Shown one piece after another: positions 12,864 through 18,679 of a DNA stretch of 18,679 nt. Source of the stretch: Kiritimatiellia bacterium (GTDB taxonomy: Bacteria > Verrucomicrobiota > Kiritimatiellia > RFP12 > UBA1067); NCBI GenBank assembly GCA_017405115.1, contig JAFRBA010000124.1, positions 1 to 18,679 of the forward strand, given 5' to 3'. The notes under the pieces are model-generated. The model had not been told where the DNA came from. It searched no databases and saw only the letters and a program-made list of their open reading frames with translations. Within the stretch, counting starts at the first letter, position 1; every line of letters begins with the position of its first letter. The position numbers and the translations under genes are program-made.

Positions 12864-14068
12864 ACATCAAAGCATCGCTATTATTGGCCCTCTTGGGCGT
12901 TGTGCAGACCTGGTGGCTTTTCGCAGCCGTCACGGTTGACGCGGACATGCCGGCGGGGAACATCGTAGTGGACGGAATCGACGGCGACACGGTGAAGGTT
13001 CATCAGGATTTGCGCGATTCCGATCTGTGGTTCTACTGGGCATTCAGGGTGAAGGGTGCGGCGGGGCGCAAGCTCACGTTTGCGTTCACCGACAAGCGGT
13101 GGGGCGGGCCGGTAGGCGTACGCGGTCCCGTTGTCTCCACGGATGGCGGCAAGACGTTCTCCTATCCGCTCGACGGCAAGAGCCGCACCGACGGCTTCAC
13201 CTACACCTTCGGCCCGGGCGAGGACGACGTGCTCTTCTACGAATGCCATCCGTACTTGCGCGCGAACTGGAACGCGTTCGTCGCGAAGCACGCCGACGCC
13301 GTCGGCGGGAAGTTCGTCGTCGAGACGCTGTGCAAGTCGCGCAAGGGCGCGGACGTGCCGCGCGCGCGCTTCGGCTGCATCGACAAGGAGCCGAAGTTCC
13401 GCATCTTCATGTCCGCCCGCCACCACTGCTCCGAGACGATGGCGAGCTGGGTCCTGGAAGGCGTCGGAGAGGCGTTTCTCGCGGACGACGACCTCGGGCG
13501 CTGGCTGCGCGAAAACGTGGAGTTGATGATGGTGCCGTTCACCGACTACGACGGTGCGCAGGCGGGCGACCAAGGGAAGGTGCGCAAGCCGCATGACCAC
13601 AACCGCGACTACACCGAGTTCATCTATCCCGAGACGAAGGCCATCACCGAATGGATCGAAGGCCATGCGCACGGACGGCTCGACATCTTCATCGACGTCC
13701 ACTGCCCGTGGGTGCGCGGCGAATACAACGAATGGCTCTACACGCCGTGGAAGGACCCCAAGATACTCCCTGACGTGGCGGCGGAGCACCGCTTCTCGGA
13801 ACTGCTCGAGAAGCTGCAGTGCGGCTCGATGCGCTACCGCGCGGCGAACGACCTGCCGTTCGGCGAGCGGTGGAACAAGGGCGTCAACTACGCGCAGGGC
13901 TGGAGCGCAGTCATCTGGGCGTGCCACAGGGTGAAGGGGCTGAAGATCGCGCGTTCCTACGAGGTTCCGTTCGCCAACGCCAACGGCGCGGTCGTCACGC
14001 CGGAGAAGTGCCGCGACCTCGGGCACGACACAGCCAAGGTCTTCCGCGCCATGCTGGGCGGCATGTAG
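12860..14068 (+). CDS. secreted M14-family (zinc carboxypeptidase-like) metallopeptidase
   Basis: The 402-aa product begins with a signal peptide (MNIKASLLLALLGVVQTWWL, cleavage near FAA). Residues about 25-150 form a beta-sandwich N-domain (WFYWAFRVKGAAGRKLTFAF, STDGGKTFSYP) like that in cytosolic-carboxypeptidase-type M14 proteins. The peptidase domain has zinc ligands His189 and Glu192 in ARHHCSETMASW, His281 in FIDVHCP, an NRDY segment in the substrate carboxylate-binding position, and a late Glu368 in ARSYEVPFA that fits the catalytic Glu. Export implies action on extracellular protein, glycoprotein or wall peptides. It is first of a pair with the SGNH esterase, 39 bp apart. The subfamily and substrate are not known. 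Confidence 0.82.
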   Translation: MNIKASLLLALLGVVQTWWLFAAVTVDADMPAGNIVVDGIDGDTVKVHQDLRDSDLWFYWAFRVKGAAGRKLTFAFTDKRWGGPVGVRGPVVSTDGGKTFSYPLDGKSRTDGFTYTFGPGEDDVLFYECHPYLRANWNAFVAKHADAVGGKFVVETLCKSRKGADVPRARFGCIDKEPKFRIFMSARHHCSETMASWVLEGVGEAFLADDDLGRWLRENVELMMVPFTDYDGAQAGDQGKVRKPHDHNRDYTEFIYPETKAITEWIEGHAHGRLDIFIDVHCPWVRGEYNEWLYTPWKDPKILPDVAAEHRFSELLEKLQCGSMRYRAANDLPFGERWNKGVNYAQGWSAVIWACHRVKGLKIARSYEVPFANANGAVVTPEKCRDLGHDTAKVFRAMLGGM

Positions 14069-14107
14069 TATTTCATGGCCAGGGACGACCAGGAAAGGAA
14101 GGATGAA

Positions 14108-15787
14108 ATGAACTCTCGCTCGATTCGGATTGCAATCGCCGCAGGCGCGCTGCTCGGCGTTCTAGTGCGGGGAGGCCCGGCGGCCGCCCAGTCCTTTTTC
14201 CGCGACGGCGACACGTGGGTCCTCTCAGGCGACTCCATCACCTACATCGGGCTCTACAGGCAGACGGTGAAGGACGTCCTCGACCACTTCCATCCCGGCA
14301 ACTCGGTCACCGTGGTCGACACGGCCAAGTGGGGGCAGCTGACCGCCGAGGCGGACGGCAAGGGCCTTGAGCGGAAGCCGGCGGTCGTCACGATCATGCT
14401 CGGCATGAACAACGTGATACACCACGACTATCCGGTCGTCCACGACTTCACGAAGGGAGCGAAGGCGTACGCCGAGAACCTGAGGCGCCAGGTGCGCAAG
14501 TACAAGAAGTGCGGCGCGGAGGTCGTGCTGATGGCGCCGACGCTCTCCGACTCGACCGAGAACTCGTACTTCTCGCCGTGGAACACCGAGCAGGGCCTGC
14601 GCGTCTACGGCGAGGCGGTCCGCCGGCTGTGCGACGAGGAGATGTGCAGGTTCGTGCCGGTCGCCGCGGAGTTCGAGGAGGCGAAGAAGGACCTCAAGGC
14701 CATGCAGACGTACATCACCGACGGCGTTCATCCCTACGGCTGGGGGCAGTACGTGATCGCGCGGTCGCTTGTCCACCACCTTCGCGTGGCGGAGCCCTTC
14801 GCCAAGGCCGACGAGCCACGCGGCTTCGACGCCGGGCCGATAGTGCGCAACGACTTCGGCTTCTCCGCCGCGAAGCGCTTCGCGGCGGCGGCCGACGAGC
14901 AGCCGGAGATAGCGATCACGGCGCCGAAGGCGTGCAGGGCCGTTGTCGCGTGGAGCGTCGAGGGCTCGCAGCTGCACGGGTCGTCGACGGTCAACTTTGC
15001 CGCCGCGCCGCATGTCTTCCGGGTGCCGGTGCCGGCCGCAGGCCTGCCGTCCGGCGCGGGCCGCATCTCGCGCCTCGTCGTTTCGGTTACGCCGGAGGAC
15101 AGGCGCGCGCGGATCGCGGTGGTCGATCTTGCGCGAACGCGCGTCATCAGGATGGAGAATGGCTCGTGCTCGGGCATCGTGACGACGGACGACCCGCGTC
15201 CCGAGGGCCCGAAGGTCGCGGACTGGCGCATCGAGGAGAGGGGCCCCGACCTGTGGTTCACCGGCAAGACGTACGCGAGCTCCTTCCCCGCGCGACCGGA
15301 GGGCCCGCAGGCGTGCTGGATGAACTCGTCCGGCATGAACGGCATAATGATGATGCTCGACCTCAGGCCGGCGGACCGCTTTGCGGACAACAACTTCGAC
15401 CGCGACATGCACATGGTGTGCTTCTCGGTGTTGGACGACCCGTGGAGCGTGCTGCCGCTCGCGTGGGAGGGTCGCACTCTGCAGAACTGCCTCTACGGAG
15501 GGGTGGAGCCGACGGAGGGCGGCTATCTGTGGCGCATCGGCCTGAGGGGCCACGTCGTCAACTACCGCGCCTTCGACATACGCAAGTACGACCACTTCGG
15601 GATGAACATGGTGTTCGACGACGTGGACGACAAAGGCGAGATCGGGCGCTACCCGATCATGCCGTACCCAGATATGGAAACCCTGACGCCCGAGCGTCGC
15701 CTTAACCAGACGATCGTGATAGACCGCAAGGGGGACGTTCCGCAGGTCGGAGGCGAGACGACGAACGTGGGAGTGTTCGCGCTATAG
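14108..15787 (+). CDS. secreted SGNH/GDSL-type hydrolase with C-terminal beta domain
   Basis: The chosen ATG at 14108 follows AGGAAAGGAAGG and gives a 559-aa product with a signal peptide ending near GGPAAAQS. The N-terminal domain has the SGNH blocks: GDSIT with catalytic Ser43, GMNN at 99-102 in place of the usual GxND, and DGVHP with Asp205 and His208. Such enzymes deacetylate sugars or hydrolyse other esters. Residues about 240-559 are beta-rich, with WMNSSGMNGIMMMLDLRPAD and FDIRKYDHFGMNMVFDDVDD; the last part resembles carbohydrate-binding domains of the CBM9 type, which is inference. Together with the GH2-CE7 enzyme it suggests work on acetylated glycan. It follows the metallopeptidase gene and probably shares its transcript. 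Confidence 0.85.
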   Translation: MNSRSIRIAIAAGALLGVLVRGGPAAAQSFFRDGDTWVLSGDSITYIGLYRQTVKDVLDHFHPGNSVTVVDTAKWGQLTAEADGKGLERKPAVVTIMLGMNNVIHHDYPVVHDFTKGAKAYAENLRRQVRKYKKCGAEVVLMAPTLSDSTENSYFSPWNTEQGLRVYGEAVRRLCDEEMCRFVPVAAEFEEAKKDLKAMQTYITDGVHPYGWGQYVIARSLVHHLRVAEPFAKADEPRGFDAGPIVRNDFGFSAAKRFAAAADEQPEIAITAPKACRAVVAWSVEGSQLHGSSTVNFAAAPHVFRVPVPAAGLPSGAGRISRLVVSVTPEDRRARIAVVDLARTRVIRMENGSCSGIVTTDDPRPEGPKVADWRIEERGPDLWFTGKTYASSFPARPEGPQACWMNSSGMNGIMMMLDLRPADRFADNNFDRDMHMVCFSVLDDPWSVLPLAWEGRTLQNCLYGGVEPTEGGYLWRIGLRGHVVNYRAFDIRKYDHFGMNMVFDDVDDKGEIGRYPIMPYPDMETLTPERRLNQTIVIDRKGDVPQVGGETTNVGVFAL

Positions 15788-15805
15788 CGCCCGTCCGCAT
15801 TTTGG

Positions 15806-15811
15806 TATAAT
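15806..15811 (+). promoter_or_regulatory. -10 box TATAAT for a leaderless sugar-cassette transcript
   Basis: TATAAT in the context TTTTGGTATAAT ends 6 nt before the ATG at 15818 (intervening ACCGCC). There is no ribosome binding site. The geometry is the same as at 7661 and 18451. Confidence 0.65.
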
Positions 15812-15817
15812 ACCGCC

Positions 15818-16249
15818 ATGGAGCAAACGACCAACCACGCCGTCGTGCGCGAGATAGCGCTGCCCGAGCACGGCGACGACCGCGGCACCCTGATAGCGCT
15901 CGAGTCGCTGAGCGAGATCGTGCCGTTCGAGATACGGCGCGTCTACTACTCGTTCGACACGCAGCCCGGCTGCGTGCGCGGCAACCACGCCCACCGCGAC
16001 CTTCGCCAGCTCGTCGTCTGCGTGAGCGGGGCGTTCACCTTCGTCTGCGAGATGCCGGACGGCACGCGCACCGAGCACCGGATGGACTGGCCGAACAAGG
16101 CCCTCCTCATAGAGGGGATGGTGTGGCGCGAGATACGCGACTTCTCGAAGGACAGCGTGATGATGGTCCTGGCGAGCGACCACTACCGCGAGGCGGACTA
16201 CATACGCGACCACGACGAGTTCCTGCGGATCGTCGGGAGGGCGCCGTGA
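15818..16249 (+). CDS. cupin sugar 3,4-ketoisomerase, FdtA/QdtA-like
   Basis: The 143-aa single cupin matches the WxcM-like/FdtA family, which converts dTDP-4-keto-6-deoxyglucose to the 3-keto isomer. The signature [20 protein letters not shown] holds His57 and His59, the active-site histidines. Other family positions are the early [10 protein letters not shown] and the late [14 protein letters not shown] segment ([20 protein letters not shown]). Whether the product has galacto or gluco configuration (FdtA versus QdtA) cannot be read from motifs. It is first in an operon with the matching aminotransferase, overlapping it by 4 nt. The transcript looks leaderless. Confidence 0.9.
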   Translation: MEQTTNHAVVREIALPEHGDDRGTLIALESLSEIVPFEIRRVYYSFDTQPGCVRGNHAHRDLRQLVVCVSGAFTFVCEMPDGTRTEHRMDWPNKALLIEGMVWREIRDFSKDSVMMVLASDHYREADYIRDHDEFLRIVGRAP

Positions 16250-17349
16250 TTCCGTTCCTCGACCTGCACGCCGTCAACGAGCGCTTCCGCGCCGAGATGG
16301 ACGCGGCGGCGGCGCGCGTCCTCGACAGCGGCTGGTACCTTCTCGGCGAGGAGTGCGCGGCGTTCGAGCGCGAGTTCGCCGCGTTCTGCGGCTCGCGGCA
16401 CGCCGTCGGATGCGCGAACGGGCTGGACGCGCTGCGGCTCATCGTGCAGGCCTTCGGCATCGGTCCCGGCGACGAGGTCATAGCGCCCGCCAACACCTAC
16501 ATCGCGTCGCTCATTGCCATAAGCGCGAACGGCGCGACGCCCGTCCTGGTGGAGCCCGACCCCGCCACGTTCCTCATCGACCCCTCGCTGGTAGAGGAGC
16601 GCGTCACCCCGCGCACGAAGGCGATAATGGTCGTGCACCTCTACGGGCGCGCAGCGGAGATGGAGCCGATCCGCGAAATCGCCGCGCGCCACGGACTGAG
16701 GGTCATCGAGGACGCCGCGCAGGCGCACGGCGCCGGCCGCGGCGGACGGCGCACGGGCTCGCTCGGCGACGCCGCGGGCTTTTCGTTCTACCCCGGAAAG
16801 AACCTCGGGTGCCTGGGCGACGGCGGCGCGGTGACGACCGACGACGACGCCCTCGCGGAGAAGATACGCGCCCTGCGGAACTACGGCAGCGACGTGAAGT
16901 ACCACTTTCCCTACCGCGGCACGAACTCGCGGTTGGACGAGATACAGGCGGCATGGCTGCGCGTCAAGCTGCCGCACCTCGACGCCGACAACGCACGTCG
17001 CGCCGAGATCGCCGCGCGCTATTGCCGCGAGATCGTCCACCCCGCGGTGACGCTGCCGGCTCCCCCAGAGGGCGGAGCGCTGCCGCCGTCGAACGTCTGG
17101 CACGTCTACCCTGTGCGCACGGCGAGGCGCGACGACCTGCAGCGCCATCTGGCCGACTGCGGCGTGCAGACCGTCATCCACTACCCGATCCCGCCGCACC
17201 GCCAGCCGGCCTACTCCGAGTGGCACGGGCTTTCGTTGCCGGTCACGGAGGCCATACACGACACGATACTCTCGCTTCCCATGTCGCCGGTGATGACCGA
17301 CGACCAGGTCTCCGAGGTGGTGGAGGCCGTCAACTCATGGCGGGGCTGA
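16246..17349 (+). CDS. PLP-dependent sugar aminotransferase, DegT/DnrJ/EryC1 family (FdtB/QdtB-like)
   Basis: The GTG start overlaps the ketoisomerase stop and gives the standard N-terminus [20 protein letters not shown]. The 367-aa protein has [17 protein letters not shown] for PLP phosphate binding, [22 protein letters not shown] with the PLP-ring Asp, and [16 protein letters not shown] with the Schiff-base Lys185. [16 protein letters not shown] and the C-terminal [12 protein letters not shown] complete the family pattern. Paired with an FdtA/QdtA-type isomerase it should aminate dTDP-3-keto-6-deoxyhexose at C3, giving a Fucp3N or Quip3N precursor. No N-acetyltransferase is in the window. 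The next gene overlaps by 13 nt. Confidence 0.93.
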   Translation: MIPFLDLHAVNERFRAEMDAAAARVLDSGWYLLGEECAAFEREFAAFCGSRHAVGCANGLDALRLIVQAFGIGPGDEVIAPANTYIASLIAISANGATPVLVEPDPATFLIDPSLVEERVTPRTKAIMVVHLYGRAAEMEPIREIAARHGLRVIEDAAQAHGAGRGGRRTGSLGDAAGFSFYPGKNLGCLGDGGAVTTDDDALAEKIRALRNYGSDVKYHFPYRGTNSRLDEIQAAWLRVKLPHLDADNARRAEIAARYCREIVHPAVTLPAPPEGGALPPSNVWHVYPVRTARRDDLQRHLADCGVQTVIHYPIPPHRQPAYSEWHGLSLPVTEAIHDTILSLPMSPVMTDDQVSEVVEAVNSWRG

Positions 17350-18338
17350 AGATCAAGGTTCTCGGCAGCCGTTCGCGCGTTGGCGCGGGCGACTACGAGC
17401 GGCGTCCGGGCTACGTCTTCACGGAGGACCCGTCCTGCGACGACTATGACTGGCTCGTGGTCTACGACGAGCTGCCCGGCGACGACCGCGGCACGTGTCG
17501 CGGCGGGGAGGAGCCGTTGCGCTGCCCGCGCGAGCGGACGATACTGGCGACGTGGGAGCCGGTGTCGGTGAAGCGCTACTCCAGGGCCTACACGCGGCAG
17601 TTCGGTCACCTCCTCACGAACCGCCCGTTCGAGGCCGAGCGCCATCCGCATCCGTTCCTGGGGCGCGGCTACTACCGCTGGTTCTGCGGCCACACCGTCG
17701 AGGAGCTGTCGCGTAGCCCGAAGAAGGACCGCCTCATATCGGCAGTCTGTTCGGCGAAGCAGATGCGGCGCACGAAGCACCGCGCGCGCTTCCGCCTCGT
17801 CTCGGAGCTCTCGGCGGCGATTCCCGGCTTCGACTGGTTCGGGAAGGGGGTGCGTCCGCTCCTGAACAAGTACGAGGCGATGGATCCGTACCGCTACCAT
17901 GTCGTCGTGGAGAACCACATCGGCGCGCACCACTGGACGGAGAAGCTGGCGGATGCCTTTCTCTGCGAGTGCCTGCCGTTCTACGCGGGCGACCCGGCGA
18001 TAGGCGAGGTCTTCCCCGCCGAGAGCCTGATTCCCATTCCGATCGACGACCCGGCGGAGGCGCTGCGGATCGTTCGCAGTGCAATCGAGTCCGACGAGTA
18101 CTCCAGGCGGCGGGAGGCGGTTCTCGAGGCGAAGCGTCTCGTGCTGACGCGGTACAACTTCTGGGACCAGGTGATAGAGCTCATCGAGTCCGCCAGGGGG
18201 CAGCGCGAGACGCCGGTCGATCCGGCGAGGCCGCAGCGGATATTCGCGCGCAAGCGCCTTCGCCGCCTCTCGCCGCTTGTCGCGGCGGAGGACGCGTGGC
18301 TCCACGTCAAGCTCGTCTTCAGCGGGCTGCTGGGCTGA
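17337..18338 (+). CDS. glycosyltransferase family 10 (fucosyltransferase-like)
   Basis: The ATG at 17337 gives a 333-aa protein; a longer frame upstream is only a shadow of the aminotransferase gene. The C-terminal half carries the GT10 donor-binding pattern: [20 protein letters not shown] (Glu192, Asn193, Thr201-Glu202-Lys203), then [18 protein letters not shown]. The N-terminal half ([37 protein letters not shown]) is the acceptor domain. GT10 enzymes usually transfer fucose from GDP-fucose in alpha-1,3/4 linkage; here the neighbours make a dTDP-amino-deoxysugar, so the donor is open. Residues 285-333 are basic and end in a helix that may associate with the membrane. A role in a surface glycan is the likely reading. 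Confidence 0.85.
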   Translation: MAGLKIKVLGSRSRVGAGDYERRPGYVFTEDPSCDDYDWLVVYDELPGDDRGTCRGGEEPLRCPRERTILATWEPVSVKRYSRAYTRQFGHLLTNRPFEAERHPHPFLGRGYYRWFCGHTVEELSRSPKKDRLISAVCSAKQMRRTKHRARFRLVSELSAAIPGFDWFGKGVRPLLNKYEAMDPYRYHVVVENHIGAHHWTEKLADAFLCECLPFYAGDPAIGEVFPAESLIPIPIDDPAEALRIVRSAIESDEYSRRREAVLEAKRLVLTRYNFWDQVIELIESARGQRETPVDPARPQRIFARKRLRRLSPLVAAEDAWLHVKLVFSGLLG

Positions 18339-18450
18339 CGCGCGGCTCCCCGATTCTTTCGGTATGAAAGCGGCGGTGCGCCCGGAGTGCACCCATCATT
18401 CAAGAACTGAAAGTCGTTGTCGTGGGCATGCGGCTATGCGGTGAATTTGG

Positions 18451-18456
18451 TATAAT
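18451..18456 (+). promoter_or_regulatory. -10 box TATAAT with a start codon 6 nt downstream
   Basis: TATAAT in the context ATTTGGTATAAT is followed by GCTCGC and an ATG at 18463. It is the same layout as at 7661 and 15806. Confidence 0.6.
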
Positions 18457-18462
18457 GCTCGC

Positions 18463-18537
18463 ATGTCGAACTCAGAGTACGTACGATTCCCAATGACTGG
18501 AGTACAGAGCTTTGTTCAAGCACAAAGGTGGAGATAA
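18463..18537 (+). CDS. 24-aa leaderless short ORF of unknown function
   Basis: ATG directly after the -10 box opens a frame encoding MSNSEYVRFPMTGVQSFVQA followed by QRWR and a TAA at 18535-18537. Its end contains AGGTGGAG, which would serve as a ribosome binding site for an ATG at 18542. It could be a leader peptide, or the start of a gene that has been altered near an intron insertion. I do not recognise the peptide. Confidence 0.3.
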   Translation: MSNSEYVRFPMTGVQSFVQAQRWR

Positions 18538-18544
18538 AAGAATG

Positions 18545-18679
18545 GTGCGCCAAGTAAAGCGCGATAGCAACTTGCGAAATGAAAGGAGTTCGCACTGACA
18601 AGAAATCGACAGTCAGTTAGGAAGACAGGCGGCATGAGGGGCGACCCGAGTGCCGAAGCCCTGTCCTACAAACAGGTGA
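18545..18679 (+). mobile_element. probable group II intron, 5' end (cut by window edge)
   Basis: The sequence opens with GTGCGCC, the GUGYG 5' boundary of group II introns. GTGCG (18545-18549) pairs with CGCAC (18591-18595), and CAAG (18551-18554) with CTTG (18571-18574), enclosing GAAATGAAAGGAGTT. ACTGAC (18594-18599) pairs with GTCAGT (18612-18617). AGGAAGACAGGC (18620-18631) pairs, with a 2-nt bulge and a GC step, with GCCCTGTCCT near 18658-18667, with an inner GGCAT/GTGCC stem. This nested layout is what domain I of a bacterial group II intron looks like, and the text resembles such introns in my memory. The reverse transcriptase gene and 3' end would lie beyond the window, so neither can be confirmed. 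Confidence 0.6.

Noticed and set aside
14225..15595. Minus-strand open frame of 456 codons
   Set aside because: Antisense to the SGNH gene, with low-information Arg/Val/His composition typical of high-GC shadows.
16353..17336. Upstream in-frame extension of the GT10 gene
   Set aside because: It runs out of frame through the aminotransferase gene and is Arg-rich; the GT10 family N-terminus starts at the ATG at 17337.
18542..18598. Short frame from ATG at 18542 after AGGTGGAG
   Set aside because: Apart from its first codon it lies entirely within the structured sequence read as group II intron domain I; the ATG may be the start of the interrupted gene, but the following codons are intron.
1..18679. 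tRNA or rRNA genes
   Set aside because: No cloverleaf with a recognisable T-loop or rRNA-conserved segment was noticed in any intergenic stretch.

Overview
The window is a high-GC bacterial segment with AT-rich islands at promoters and a dense gene layout. The conserved genes (rluA-type, tgt-yajC, tatA, uvrC) are clearly bacterial. The mix of secreted glycan-degrading enzymes, a short lipoprotein overlapping its upstream gene, palindromic repeats inside genes and near-consensus TATAAT boxes lying only 6-7 nt before start codons suggests an uncultured member of the PVC group, most like Kiritimatiellota or Lentisphaerota. That placement is inference from style; no rRNA or other marker confirms it.

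Layout. 1-509: frameshifted 3' end of an alpha-L-rhamnosidase-like gene. 634-2890, minus strand: a membrane-anchored coiled-coil protein, a 55-aa lipoprotein and an RluA-family pseudouridine synthase, read in that order from a promoter at 2922-2950. 2972-5755, plus strand: tgt (leaderless GTG start), yajC, a membrane-anchored LysM protein and a frameshifted gene of unknown function. 5769-7549: tatA from its own promoter, then a compact uvrC. 7661-11845: a leaderless, secreted 1390-aa GH2 glycosidase fused to a CE7 acetyl esterase, with two palindromic elements and a tandem repeat inside its reading frame. 11846-12213: no gene, but short tandem repeats and a hairpin. 12214-12755: an antitoxin gene followed by a decayed VapC-type toxin. 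12792-15787: a secreted M14-like metallopeptidase and a secreted SGNH esterase. 15806-18338: a leaderless, tightly overlapping cassette of sugar ketoisomerase (FdtA/QdtA type), sugar aminotransferase (FdtB/QdtB type) and GT10 glycosyltransferase. 18451-18679: a promoter, a 24-codon leaderless ORF and the likely 5' end of a group II intron running out of the window.

How the parts fit. tgt/yajC and tatA/uvrC are housekeeping (tRNA modification, Sec and Tat export, DNA repair). The GH2-CE7 protein, the SGNH esterase, the metallopeptidase and the rhamnosidase remnant suggest growth on acetylated, branched polysaccharide or glycoprotein. The FdtA-FdtB-GT10 cassette would make and transfer an amino-deoxysugar or fucose-like residue on a surface glycan. 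The most unusual features are the repeated leaderless promoter geometry, the palindromes tolerated in frame inside enzyme genes, the fused GH2-CE7 enzyme, the short UvrC, the toxin remnant next to an intact antitoxin, and the intron boundary at the right edge.
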